Notes: generated by a model not told the origin, from the sequence alone. 64,000 nt of DNA from Desulfosediminicola ganghwensis (GCF_005116675.2 NZ_CP050699.1:2937001-3001000), one strand, 5' to 3'. Shown: positions 46,458-55,163, counted from the stretch's first letter. Numbers and translations: made by a program.

Positions 46458-46832
46458 ATGTCAAAATATTGGGTTGTTGGTGCTTCATGGGGTGGAGTTG
46501 AACATCAGGATAAGAAATTCATAGAGCAAGGTATTTGGATGCTTGGCTGGGAAGAAGGCGATCAACCTGCTCAATACAAAAAAGCCTCGGGAATGAAAGC
46601 TGGAGACAGAATTGCAATCAAGCGTATGAAAGGCGGTGGCCAGACTGGTATTAGAATTTTTCATCTGGGCATCATCAAGGGTGTGATTTTGGAAGCTAAT
46701 AAGGTTATTTGCACAGTTGATTGGGTAGCCACAGACTTAAACAGAAACATTGAAGAAAGTCGTGGTTGTTTTAAATCAATACATGGGCCATTTGAACATG
46801 ATGAATGGGTGGAAAAAGCGTTCTGTCTGTAA
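46458..46832 (+). CDS. Cassette 4: EVE/PUA-like domain protein
   Basis: A 124-residue protein. SKYWVVGASWGGVEHQDKKF and GIWMLGWEEGDQP at the start, MKAGDRIAIKRMKGGGQTG in the middle and ESRGCFKSIHGPFEHDEWV at the end fit the EVE/PUA-like folds found in front of McrBC-type restriction proteins and as free proteins in defence islands. These domains bind modified bases in DNA or RNA, but the ligand here is unknown. ATG 46458 is preferred because GGAG at 46448 fits it; an in-frame ATG at 46446 overlaps that site. It directly follows the giant STAND cassette, so a joint role is possible. Confidence 0.6.
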   Translation: MSKYWVVGASWGGVEHQDKKFIEQGIWMLGWEEGDQPAQYKKASGMKAGDRIAIKRMKGGGQTGIRIFHLGIIKGVILEANKVICTVDWVATDLNRNIEESRGCFKSIHGPFEHDEWVEKAFCL

Positions 46833-46842
46833 AATTCAATTT

Positions 46843-46936
46843 GCATAACAAGGCAAATTCACTCGGACAGCCCAAAGCTGCGCCGCTCGTGCCTCGCTAT
46901 GCATCTTTAGGCTGCCGGTGATTTGCGACGTTATCT
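46843..46936 (+). repeat. attC of cassette 4
   Basis: R''=GCATAAC (46843-46849), R'=GTTATCT (46930-46936), 94 bases with arms CAAATTCAC/GTGATTTG and CAGCC/GGCTG. TTGCATAAC complements the cassette start GTTATGCAA at 46429. Confidence 0.93.
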
Positions 46937-46937
46937 C

Positions 46938-47154
46938 ATGAAATGTATTAGATCTTGGCTCTATGAAAAAAGAATAGTTGATAAAAAGTTGGGATTAAAG
47001 ATTGCTAGTCTTTCTTTCATTTTAGTTGGTATATCAGCTAGTTGTGTTTTTTGCCGGATATGGTAATATTGCTATACCATTTGTTGTCATTGGTTTTACT
47101 GGAGCCATATTAGGTGTAATAGTGCATTTTTTGATAATGCTAAAGTCATACTGA
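46938..47154 (+). pseudogene. Cassette 5, first gene: small membrane protein with a frameshift
   Basis: From ATG 46938 the frame encodes KCIRSWLYEKRIVDKKLGLK and a hydrophobic segment, then stops after a run of six T near 47047. With one T fewer the frame continues through a second hydrophobic segment (NIAIPFVVIGFTGAILGVIV) to the stop at 47152-47154, giving a 71-residue protein with two membrane helices. Either it is a recent pseudogene or the base count in the T run is wrong. The family is unknown. Confidence 0.6.
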
Positions 47155-47202
47155 GATTGACTAATAAAATTTGAAAATCATAGTCATCATATAGTTCAGT
47201 AA

Positions 47203-47409
47203 ATGCCTTGGAAATTAAAAGTAAAAATAATTGTTAAAATATTACTATTCTGCATGTTTTTAATATTTGTAGTTCCAGTAATAGCAGAGAAAGCAAATCG
47301 ATTTTTGATATATGTAATTGGTCCGTTGCTCGGGATGTTGTTTGTTGAAAACCTAAAAAAAGACTTAAATAACAAAGCAACAAAAAGAAGAGATAACAAA
47401 ACAATATAG
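47203..47409 (+). CDS. Cassette 5, second gene: small membrane protein
   Basis: A 68-residue protein: a basic start (MPWKLKVKIIVK), two hydrophobic stretches (ILLFCMFLIFVVPVIA and FLIYVIGPLLGMLFV) and a highly charged Lys/Asp/Asn tail. No family recognised. It shares a cassette with the frameshifted membrane protein upstream, an unusual two-gene arrangement. Its last codons overlap the attC R'' box, which is common for cassette genes. Confidence 0.55.
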   Translation: MPWKLKVKIIVKILLFCMFLIFVVPVIAEKANRFLIYVIGPLLGMLFVENLKKDLNNKATKRRDNKTI

Positions 47410-47448
47410 AGGGACGCGTAAAAGGCACGCGCCCCTCAATTCCACGTT
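47391..47448 (+). repeat. attC of cassette 5, split by the second IS1182-type element
   Basis: R''=AGATAAC (47391-47397) complements the cassette start GTTATCT at 46930. The inner arms (AGGGACGCGT against ACGCGCCCCT) resemble those of attC 2. R' resumes as GTTAGCT at 49287-49293; GTT is duplicated at 47446-47448. Confidence 0.9.
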
Positions 47449-49286
47449 GAACCTGTAGAAAAAGGTATTGGTCATAGCAATATCAGGCATTTAGGGTTAT
47501 ATTTAGCTTCATTCGATGGTAATCAACCCCTTAACCCTGCCGAAAGTCGGAAGCCATGGCCAAATACAAGCCGTATTCATACGCTCAGGGGATGTTCATA
47601 CCAGTATTCTTCAGTGAGCAGATACAAAAAGGGACTTTCGAGTACACCCTGAACTATCTGGTCGATCACGAACTCGACCTTTCCATCTTTGATGCCAGGT
47701 TCACCAACGACGAAACTGGTGCCCCAGCCTATGACCCACGGATCTTGCTGAAGATTATCCTGTTTGCCTATTCACGAGGTATTACTTCTAGTCGTGCAAT
47801 TTCCGAGTGCTGTGAAAAAAACATCCTTTTCATGGCCCTTTCAGCCAATACCAGACCCCACTTCACAACAATTGCCAGTTTCGTTTCCAGTATGGACAAA
47901 GAGGTTGTCTCTCTCTTTCTTCAAGTACTGCTGATCTGTGACCAGCAGAACCTTATTGGCCGAGAGATGTTTGCTATTGATGGCTGCAAACTCCCAAGCA
48001 ATGCCTCTAAGGAATGGAGTGGCACCAAAGCCGATTTGACCAAAAAGGTTGAAAAGATAGAGCGAGCTCTGCACAGAATGATCATCCGTCACAAGTCCAT
48101 GGATCTTGAGAAGATAGAGCCGGAAGTTCGGGATCATGAAGAGAAATATAAGAAGAAACTACAAAAAAGTGCTGCCAAGATAAGGGATTGGCTGAAAGAC
48201 CATGATGACCGACGTGGCAGTGGCGGCAAACCGGTTAAATCAAACATTACCGATAATGACTCTGCCAAGATGGCCACATCGAAAGGGGTAATACAGGGGT
48301 ATGTCGGTGTTGCCTCAGTGGACAAGAAGCACCAAGTCATTGTTGGAGCAGAAGCCTATGGGCAGGGCAGTGAGTCCAATCTCCTTGTACCTTCGCTGAA
48401 GTCGATACAGTCTAACTTGGAACAGATAGGCGACCAAGATGTATTTGGTAAGGCCAAAGTTGTAGCGGATAGCGGTTATCATTCCGAGAAGAATCTCGAG
48501 TACCTCTATACAGAGAATATAGATGGGTATGTTGCGGATACTCGTTTCCGCAAACGAGATCCTCGCTTTGCCACAGCGGAGCGCTATAAAGATCTCCCCG
48601 CTTATCACTTTGCGACCAGGGCCGGTGGAAAGCGACTCTTTCGGCCTGAACATTTTACTTTCGCTGATGATTTGAGCCACGCTATTTGTCCGGCCGGCAA
48701 GAAACTCTACCGCAATGGCTGCAACGCCAAGGTGAAAGACTATCAGGCCTACAAGTTTAAAGGAGCTAAGCGAGACTGCCTCCCATGTCAATTGCGACGT
48801 GAGTGTTTACGAAAGCCAGAGAAAACCGAGGCCCGTCAGCTAGCTTACTTTCCGGGGAAAAAGCGTAACGGTAATGAGCGATTCACAGAGAAGATGAAAC
48901 GAAAGATTGATTCAACCATTGGTCGAGCAATCTATGGCATGCGACTCGCTGTTGGTGAGCCACCCTTTGGCCATATACGGTCAACCATGAAACTTGATCG
49001 ATTCAGTCTTCGAGGAAAACGAAAAGTGAATGCGCAGTGGAACCTGTTCTGCATGGTCCATAACCTGAAAAAGATCCACTCGTATGGAGCGGTAGTAGGC
49101 AGCTGACAGGTAGATCGTAGAGGAGAATAGTTCCAAGAATGTTCACAAATGGACTTGAGGGCAAATAGAGCAAGGTAAAGAACAAGTGGAATCGAAATAG
49201 GCGGCTAGGAAAGTAGATTTTTGGAACCCTCCTGAAATCGGTTGAGGGAATCTTCGGGATTTTGAACTGCCTTTTTCTACAGGCTC
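47449..49286 (+). mobile_element. IS1182-type insertion sequence, copy 2, inside attC
   Basis: Same 1838-bp length and same 17-base ends as copy 1, with GTT duplicated at 47446-47448 and 49287-49289. Wherever compared, the sequence is identical to copy 1, but the flanking attC differs, so this is a separate insertion. Confidence 0.9.
47556..49106 (+). CDS. IS1182-family transposase, copy 2
   Basis: The 516-residue product is identical in sequence to the transposase of copy 1 (39408-40958), with the same DUF772 N-terminus, MFAIDGCKLP and KVVADSGYHS catalytic segments. Two identical copies 8.1 kb apart in direct orientation could recombine and delete the giant NTPase and EVE-like cassettes between them. 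Confidence 0.92.
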   Translation: MAKYKPYSYAQGMFIPVFFSEQIQKGTFEYTLNYLVDHELDLSIFDARFTNDETGAPAYDPRILLKIILFAYSRGITSSRAISECCEKNILFMALSANTRPHFTTIASFVSSMDKEVVSLFLQVLLICDQQNLIGREMFAIDGCKLPSNASKEWSGTKADLTKKVEKIERALHRMIIRHKSMDLEKIEPEVRDHEEKYKKKLQKSAAKIRDWLKDHDDRRGSGGKPVKSNITDNDSAKMATSKGVIQGYVGVASVDKKHQVIVGAEAYGQGSESNLLVPSLKSIQSNLEQIGDQDVFGKAKVVADSGYHSEKNLEYLYTENIDGYVADTRFRKRDPRFATAERYKDLPAYHFATRAGGKRLFRPEHFTFADDLSHAICPAGKKLYRNGCNAKVKDYQAYKFKGAKRDCLPCQLRRECLRKPEKTEARQLAYFPGKKRNGNERFTEKMKRKIDSTIGRAIYGMRLAVGEPPFGHIRSTMKLDRFSLRGKRKVNAQWNLFCMVHNLKKIHSYGAVVGS

Positions 49287-49318
49287 GTTAGCTTCAGAAA
49301 TAAATTAAGGCTACCTTT

Positions 49319-50260
49319 ATGCGCACTTTTGCAATAGCACTGGCTCTACCCTTATCCCTCTTCGGAATGCCGTTGCTCTTTTCAGTATTATTGGCCCCCT
49401 TATTTTTTGCGGCATTAAAATATACAGCCAACTCTTACCCACTAGCCATACCAAGCACCATCAAGCGCATTATGCTACTAGCCTCAAGCGTTATTATTCT
49501 TTGGCTCGCAGCACGCTTTTTGGCAACAACAGTTCCAGGTGGTGGAACCGGGTACATGGTGACCTATTACGGTAAATACACCATTCTCCCAGCAGCAATC
49601 TTGTTACTTCTTCTCGATATCGTCGTCATATTTAGGTCGTACGGAAAAAAAATCGGAAATATTTCGGTAATAGTCGTGGTTATAGCTGCCTTAACCAGAG
49701 CTGCAGTGCCTCACATAAATGAAATCGCGCGCGATTCACAATGGGAAGAACACTGCAAAACTGCGGTAGACAAGTTCAACATTTCTGAAGAAAACATCGA
49801 ACAGCTTGAATTTTTCAATTTTGTAGTGAGTAGCAAGTATGTAAAAACAGAAGATGGTCAAGTCAGAAAAAGCGTAATGGAATCCCCCGGGCAAGAGCTT
49901 CTCAGGCGAAGAATTTTTAAGGAATACGAAAGAGCATTTAAAAAAAAGTCACAGCGCTACCGCCTAACACTTGAAGGTGAAAAAGAAATAGAGACATCAA
50001 TCAATCATTCATCCGCAACACACAGGGTTTCAGGAGAAACGAAAAATTACGCCAATGGTCCAGGTAGCAAACGGTGGTTCGAAAAAGAAACTGTAACAAT
50101 CACAAATTTAAAAACTGGGGACATCATAGCTCAGAGAGTTTTGTTTAGAGATCCTTTTAAAAAAAACAGGAGTTGCGCCGAAACATATAGCGCTACAGAC
50201 TTTATTGAAAAAGTCATTTTAAAATCGAACACAAAGAAAGCTAACCCGGCACTCCACTAG
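49319..50260 (+). CDS. Cassette 6: membrane protein of unknown function
   Basis: A 313-residue protein. The first 125 residues hold about four hydrophobic segments (FAIALALPLSLFGMPLLFSV, LAPLFFAALKY, LLASSVIILWLAARFLA, AAILLLLLDIVVIF, then ISVIVVVIAAL). The remaining part is polar and mixed, with a single cysteine pair and no motif that I recognise; it is likely periplasmic or cytoplasmic as one block. G+C is intermediate. It is the last verified cassette gene, and its stop lies inside the attC R'' arm. Confidence 0.65.
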   Translation: MRTFAIALALPLSLFGMPLLFSVLLAPLFFAALKYTANSYPLAIPSTIKRIMLLASSVIILWLAARFLATTVPGGGTGYMVTYYGKYTILPAAILLLLLDIVVIFRSYGKKIGNISVIVVVIAALTRAAVPHINEIARDSQWEEHCKTAVDKFNISEENIEQLEFFNFVVSSKYVKTEDGQVRKSVMESPGQELLRRRIFKEYERAFKKKSQRYRLTLEGEKEIETSINHSSATHRVSGETKNYANGPGSKRWFEKETVTITNLKTGDIIAQRVLFRDPFKKNRSCAETYSATDFIEKVILKSNTKKANPALH

Positions 50261-50370
50261 GACCGCCTAAGGTCGCGGGCGTTGACAATGAACCGGCATT
50301 TAGTAAAATCAATCATAAACCATGCTCCATTGGCTCCGACTTTAGGCGGCCTGTGAGTTTAACGTTGTGG
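50238..50370 (+). repeat. attC of cassette 6, long form
   Basis: R''=AGCTAAC (50238-50244) complements the cassette start GTTAGCT at 49287. A 133-base folded site follows (CCGCCTAAGGTCG against CGACTTTAGGCGG), ending in AACGTTGTGG with R'-like GTTGTGG (50364-50370). Its length resembles that of Vibrio VCR-type sites. Confidence 0.85.
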
Positions 50371-50372
50371 GG

Positions 50373-50494
50373 AGAATGGGGTCGGGCCATGATAACATCT
50401 TGATATAGCGTCCTTGTCTCTTGAAAGAATATCGTGATTCAGGTTAATATCATGCTTTCCCGGGGAGAAAATCAAGAATATCGGGGCCAGACCA
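50373..50494 (+). mobile_element. Mini-derivative of the REP-transposase element, copy 3
   Basis: The first 105 bases align with the left end of copies 1 and 2 (GGGGTCGGGCCATGATAAC and GTGATTCAGGTTAAT). The sequence then jumps to a right-end-like ATATCGGGGCCAGACC. The transposase gene is missing, so it is a MITE-like internal deletion. Its right end is interrupted by the IS4-type element. Confidence 0.7.
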
Positions 50495-52058
50495 GAATGG
50501 CGCTAGTTTAAGCGTGTTTTATAGGTGAAAAGCAACTGAATATATTGGCAAAAATTGGTATAATTTGCTATGCGAAACCAACACCAAATCATGCCAATGT
50601 TGCCCGGTTTTCACCTTCCCAAACGAGGTAGAAAACCTCATAGCCAACAACAAAAATTTGCTCGAAAAATCACTTCCCTCAGACAGAACTCTTTTAAACA
50701 GATAGGAGAGATTTTTGGGCAATTCATTCCCACGAAATTGCTCAAACAGGATCCTTCGGGAAAGATGAGCAGACGACGTTTGTTTACCAAGGAAAACACT
50801 TTTTGGTCCTTCTTAGGCCAAGTCCTTGATGCAGACGGTGGATGTAGAGAAGCTGTAAAAAAGTTGCAATCATATGCATCTAACCACGGCCTTCGGCTTC
50901 CATCATCATCTACCGCTTCATATTGCTGTGCACGTAAGAAATTAGATGAAAATCTGCTTGTTGAGGTGTTTCAACATACTGCTAAATGGTCCGGAGCACG
51001 ACGTGCATCTCATTCATTAAATGATCGCCAGGTAATTGTTGTTGATGGGACAGGTGTTACAATGGCGGATACAGCAGAAAATCAAGAGCTTTGGCCACAG
51101 TCATCGAACCAGAAACCAGGATGCGGCTTCCCCTCAGCACGAATATGCGCATACTTTTCATTGCAAACCGGAACAATGCTCAGCTATGCCATCGGTAATA
51201 AAAAGAGTAACGAACTTCCATTGTTCCGTAAGCAGTGGTCCACCTTTGAGGCTGGTGATATCTTTCTTGGTGATAAAGGTTTTTGTAGTTACTTCGATTT
51301 AGCCGAGCTGAAAAAACGCTGTGTTGATAGTGTGATAACACTTGCTCGTAGAAAACCAGTCGGTAGGAAAAACTGCATTAAAGAATTCGCTCCTGATGAT
51401 CTACTGATTGAATGGAAAAAACCAGTATACAGGGAAATGGTGTCGTATTCGCGGAAAACCTGGGAGGACCTTCCCGACAAACTCGTTATGAGACAAATCA
51501 AAGTAAAGGTGACTCAATCAGGGTTTAGAACAAAAGAATTTCATATTGTTACCACGCTAATCGATCAAGATCAGTACCTGAAAGACGAAATTGCAGCGTT
51601 ATACCTTAAGCGTTGGGATGTCGAACTTTTCTTTCGTGATATCAAGACAACGATGGGATTTGATATCCTCCGGTGCCAATCGCCTGAAATGATAAAGAAA
51701 GAAATTTTAATGTACTTCATAGCGTACAACTGCATCCGGCGCATAATGTTACAAGCGACACAGCTGGTAGACATTGATATCCGGTCTATCAGTTTCAAAG
51801 GAAGTCTACAGGCTATTAGAAGTTGGGAACCACGGTTGGGGTCCTCTAGGTTGAGCACAAATGAAAGACAAAACATGCTCTCAGATTTATCCTTTGTCGT
51901 GGCTCGTTGCAAAGTTTTCGACAGGCCTGGACGAAGCGATCCGCGGTGTCTTAAGCGAAGACCAAAACCTTATCAGTTACTCAACAAACCTAGAAGTGAA
52001 ATGGTCGAAATACAGCATCGGAGCAGATATGAAAAAAAGGCTTAAACTAGCGCCATTC
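50495..52058 (+). mobile_element. IS4-family insertion sequence, intact
   Basis: Perfect 18-base inverted ends (GAATGGCGCTAGTTTAAG at 50495-50512 and its complement at 52041-52058) and an 11-bp target duplication GGGCCAGACCA (50484-50494 and 52059-52069). Length 1564 bp. Confidence 0.93.
50570..52045 (+). CDS. IS4-family transposase
   Basis: A 491-residue DDE transposase. Catalytic Asp residues lie in QVIVVDGTGVTMADT and DIFLGDKGFCSYFDL, and the IS4 YREK signature in YLKRWDVELFFRDIKTTMG, with Tyr, Arg, Glu and Lys in the expected spacing. The stop codon lies inside the right inverted repeat. The frame is intact and the target duplication exact, so the insertion is recent. Confidence 0.94.
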   Translation: MRNQHQIMPMLPGFHLPKRGRKPHSQQQKFARKITSLRQNSFKQIGEIFGQFIPTKLLKQDPSGKMSRRRLFTKENTFWSFLGQVLDADGGCREAVKKLQSYASNHGLRLPSSSTASYCCARKKLDENLLVEVFQHTAKWSGARRASHSLNDRQVIVVDGTGVTMADTAENQELWPQSSNQKPGCGFPSARICAYFSLQTGTMLSYAIGNKKSNELPLFRKQWSTFEAGDIFLGDKGFCSYFDLAELKKRCVDSVITLARRKPVGRKNCIKEFAPDDLLIEWKKPVYREMVSYSRKTWEDLPDKLVMRQIKVKVTQSGFRTKEFHIVTTLIDQDQYLKDEIAALYLKRWDVELFFRDIKTTMGFDILRCQSPEMIKKEILMYFIAYNCIRRIMLQATQLVDIDIRSISFKGSLQAIRSWEPRLGSSRLSTNERQNMLSDLSFVVARCKVFDRPGRSDPRCLKRRPKPYQLLNKPRSEMVEIQHRSRYEKKA

Positions 52059-52506
52059 GGGCCAGACCACAGTTTTAAGCGCAAATGAAGTGAATTCAAA
52101 TTGCTACACCAAATCTCACAGGAGTTTGTATTGGCTTAGTTGTAGTTGAAGATTTCTACCGAGTGTCAAATGGGTTCAGGCTACAGTCTGGTAAGTATAG
52201 TTCGTATAGTTTCTATGTGTTTCATGAAGTACTCCATCAAATCATCACGTCAAATACTCAAGCAGGTAAAAGGTAGTAACCGCAGATGCTCCGTGCAGCT
52301 GTAGCGAAACGTACTCCTTCTTATGACATGAAAACTATTACGGTGAGGTGGTGTTCAAAAGGGAGGTAGGTGCGAGGGAGCCCTCACCCTGCGTTTCCGG
52401 AGGATTACCGCAGGCCTTGGAATTGGGTGGTAAGCGGAAAAGAGTGTATGCACATGCTCTTTCCCGCTTGTTGGCTGTAAACGCCGTTGAGTTATTACAC
52501 TATGCG
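52059..52506. other. Intergenic stretch with one hairpin
   Basis: About 450 bases without a credible gene. A long stem (AAGCGGAAAAGAG at about 52432 against CTCTTTCCCGCTT, one mismatch) lies near the FKBP gene 3' end, with no T-run. It is followed by GTTGGC, which resembles an attC R' box, but no matching R'' was found. Confidence 0.35.
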
Positions 52507-52935
52507 TTAGCCGATGGTGACCAGCTCAAGATCAAAGGTAAGGGTCTGGCCAGCCAGTGGGGCGTTACCGTCCACTACCACAGAGTCTTCTTTGAGCTCG
52601 GTCACAACGACCAGAATGGCGTGATCATCTTCATCGGTCAGCTCGAGTTCATCACCGACAGTCAGTTCAAGATCTTCAGGCATCTCGGTGATAGGAAACT
52701 CAATCACCAGTTCGTCGGTGCGATCTCCGTATGCTTTTTCCGGTGGGAGAATGACAGTTTTTTTGTCACCTACCTGCATATCTAAAACACCTTCCTCGAA
52801 TCCTTCTATAAGATCATTGTCCCCAATTGTAAAAACAATGGGATCTCCATCGTAGGATGAATCGAAGATGGTTCCATCATCAAATTTGCCTGTATAATGA
52901 ACGGTTACTGTATCGCCAGATTTGGGTTGAGACAT
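52507..52935 (-). CDS. FKBP-type peptidyl-prolyl isomerase (SlyD-like)
   Basis: A 142-residue cytoplasmic isomerase/chaperone: GDTVTVHYTGKFDDGTIFDSS and EGFEEGVLDMQVGDKKTV form the FKBP core. After PPEKAYG the sequence carries an insert-in-flap region (DELVIEFPITEMPEDLEL... HAILVVVTELKEDSVVVDGN) as in SlyD. The C-terminal His-rich metal tail of E. coli SlyD is absent. NAPLAGQTLTFDLELV closes the fold. It stands alone on the minus strand. Confidence 0.93.
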   Translation of the reverse strand: MSQPKSGDTVTVHYTGKFDDGTIFDSSYDGDPIVFTIGDNDLIEGFEEGVLDMQVGDKKTVILPPEKAYGDRTDELVIEFPITEMPEDLELTVGDELELTDEDDHAILVVVTELKEDSVVVDGNAPLAGQTLTFDLELVTIG

Positions 52936-53433
52936 ATCCTGATCCTCAAATTTTCAAAGATGTTGTTTATAAAGCAGAATCATCGTAAACGAAACTGCAC
53001 ATTTTCCGCTAACCACTTGTGAACCAAGAAAAAAGAGCAAAAACAGCTTGGTAATTTCTTGGTGTTATTGAGAAATGGAGAGTATCTCAATACCTCTTGA
53101 TATGATAAAGCCAGAGGAGGGCGACCGCCATTATAGGGGAATCAATCGAGGATATCCATGATAAGTATTAAATATTGTAAATATCGTGTAAAGGCAAGAG
53201 ATTGGAAGCAACTAGTGGCTGGATGAAATAGCCACTCCAAACCTCATAAGATTTTGATATCAACACAGCTGGGATATCTACTGTAAATCGCAATGTACTT
53301 CGTGTTAGGTGAAAAATTCAGGTTAAATAGGCCCTTACATTTTGTATAGGTCAGCTCAAATCCAGGTTTCTCATACCAGTAATCTGTAATAACGTGCAGC
53401 TTGGCAGCCTGGTGATCTAATGGGGTGAAACCG
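52936..53433. other. Intergenic stretch with a hairpin and a possible gene fragment
   Basis: AGTGGCT (53214-53220) and AGCCACT (53230-53236) form a hairpin. On the minus strand about 65 codons ending at 53244 are open (DYWYEKPGFELTYTK, CVDIKIL) and look protein-like, but they have no start of their own and overlap the end of the MFS gene. I do not recognise the fragment. Confidence 0.3.
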
Positions 53434-54594
53434 TTATGTTCTGTTTTTAAGACCGGTGATCAATGGTACCGCCAAAAAGCACATCACGAAAAAGATTACG
53501 CCTGTCCAACCTTTGTATTCAAAAGCGAATCCGGCTCCGGTTATGCCGAGCCATCCTCCTCCATAATAAAAGAGCACGTACAGGGCATTGGCCTTGCCGT
53601 GTCCGTCACTTAACCTGCTGTTTAACAGCCCGACCGCCACTGCATGGATTGTGAAAAATCCGGCACATATCCCGAGCAATCCCAATATCACAGAATATAT
53701 CGAAGAGATGAGCAACAGGGCCTGGGAGATGCCCAGGATGACCGTTCCAGCTATGAGTGTGGTGCCGCCTCCGTAGGTATTGCTCAGGCGACCGGCAATT
53801 GGCCCGAGAAAGATGCCCAGTACATACACCAGGTAGATCAGGGTAATCAGTTCAGTGGAAAAGTGAAATGGAGCACCTGCCAGCCTGTACGGTAAATAAT
53901 TGAAGATGGGTGAGAACATCAGAAAGGCTCCGGCTCCACAGCAGTAATAGAGAAAGAGGTCCTTATTGAAAAGCAGTGAGCGATAGGAGGTGGTTGAACT
54001 GCCAGTTGAATTGACGTGTTGAGATGTTCGGGGCAGTGCGATCAGGGCCAGAATAGTTGTCACCAGAATCAGGGCGGCAGCGGAGAAAAAGGCGTAACGC
54101 CAGTGTAGGGGTGGGTGAATCCAGCCCCCCAGCAGTCTTCCTCCCAGTCCACCCAGTACAGTGGCGCTGACATATGAACCCATTACCACGCTCAGTCGTT
54201 CCATGGGGAGAGTCCGGGCGAGCCAGGCGGCCAGACTTGTGGTGAGTGCTGGAATAAAAAGCCCCTGGACCAGGCGGGCAGTGACAAGGAGACGAAAATC
54301 GTGGGTCAGGGCTGCGCATAATCCTGCCAGTGCAACACAGATTCCACCAATCAGGAGTATGGGGTGGATCGGCATTTTATCGGAAAGGTAGCCGAAAAAG
54401 AGGTTGGAGAGAACTATACCAAAAATGACGATCGAAACGGTAAACGAGACCTGAATAGTGCTGACACCGAATTCCTGTTGCAGCACAGGAAGAATTGGCT
54501 GAGTGAGATAAATGTTGGTAAAGGAGGCTGAAACCAGAGCAAAGACGGCAAGCTGTAGTTTTATGGTCCCTATGTTTGAACTCGTATCAGTCAT
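53434..54594 (-). CDS. MFS transporter, YnfM-like
   Basis: A 386-residue major facilitator with 12 hydrophobic segments. The motif A-like loop between segments 2 and 3 is FFGYLSDKMPIHPILLIGG, and TNIYLTQPILPVLQQEFGVS lies in segment 1-2, as in the YnfM/YgaY-type exporters. It is probably an efflux pump for arabinose-like sugars or drugs; the substrate is not deducible. It stands alone, with about 570 bases to the next gene. Confidence 0.85.
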   Translation of the reverse strand: MTDTSSNIGTIKLQLAVFALVSASFTNIYLTQPILPVLQQEFGVSTIQVSFTVSIVIFGIVLSNLFFGYLSDKMPIHPILLIGGICVALAGLCAALTHDFRLLVTARLVQGLFIPALTTSLAAWLARTLPMERLSVVMGSYVSATVLGGLGGRLLGGWIHPPLHWRYAFFSAAALILVTTILALIALPRTSQHVNSTGSSTTSYRSLLFNKDLFLYYCCGAGAFLMFSPIFNYLPYRLAGAPFHFSTELITLIYLVYVLGIFLGPIAGRLSNTYGGGTTLIAGTVILGISQALLLISSIYSVILGLLGICAGFFTIHAVAVGLLNSRLSDGHGKANALYVLFYYGGGWLGITGAGFAFEYKGWTGVIFFVMCFLAVPLITGLKNRT

Positions 54595-54707
54595 GCATTC
54601 CCCGTCTGTAGTTATACATTGCCTTATGGTCTGATATTACACCTGTTATTTTAGTATTTCCCACTATAGGCAGAAAACATCAAGCGTAATTTACGTAAGC
54701 GTGACGC

Positions 54708-54741
54708 GCATGTTATATGAAGATTCCGTCATATAACATGC
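54708..54741. promoter_or_regulatory. Perfect 13-bp hairpin upstream of the peptide-transport operon
   Basis: GCATGTTATATGA (54708-54720) and TCATATAACATGC (54729-54741) are perfect inverted repeats with an 8-base loop. It lies about 110 bases beyond the MFS start and 420 before the transporter operon. It could be an operator for either; without a T-run it is not a terminator. The rest of 54595-55163 shows nothing else. Confidence 0.4.
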
Positions 54742-55163
54742 TGTGCTGATGGATTAAGGTACATAATTATATAGATTTAGTAGTCTGGATTTGTTAATAA
54801 TTTTGTCGGAAGGTTAGACCAGGTAGACAGATTCTGCATGGTACAGCCCTTCTTGCAGCTAGAGAGGTTGAACCGCTGCCCCCTGCCTGGGCAAGACAAA
54901 AATGTAACTTTTCTGCACACCTCGAACAAAGATGTAACAACATACAGGCAGTACTGGCCTGGAGCACACAGAAAGAAAAACGGATTTTCGAATAAATAAT
55001 ATTCTTGGAGGGTTATTGATTATTCAGGAATGGATATTGCTGTACAGCCAGTACGTTCAAGGTTCTACCTGTTTTGAATGCATGAGTGGAAGGTTTACTG
55101 GTTGACCGTTTCAGGTTGACGTTTTGGTAAGCCTTGCTAACAAACAAATAAGAGGAGAGAAAC

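Noticed and set aside
52432-52476. attC-like hairpin next to the FKBP gene
   Set aside because: A good stem and a GTTGGC end exist, but the other end (GGTAAGC) has no AAC box, so it does not meet the attC pattern.
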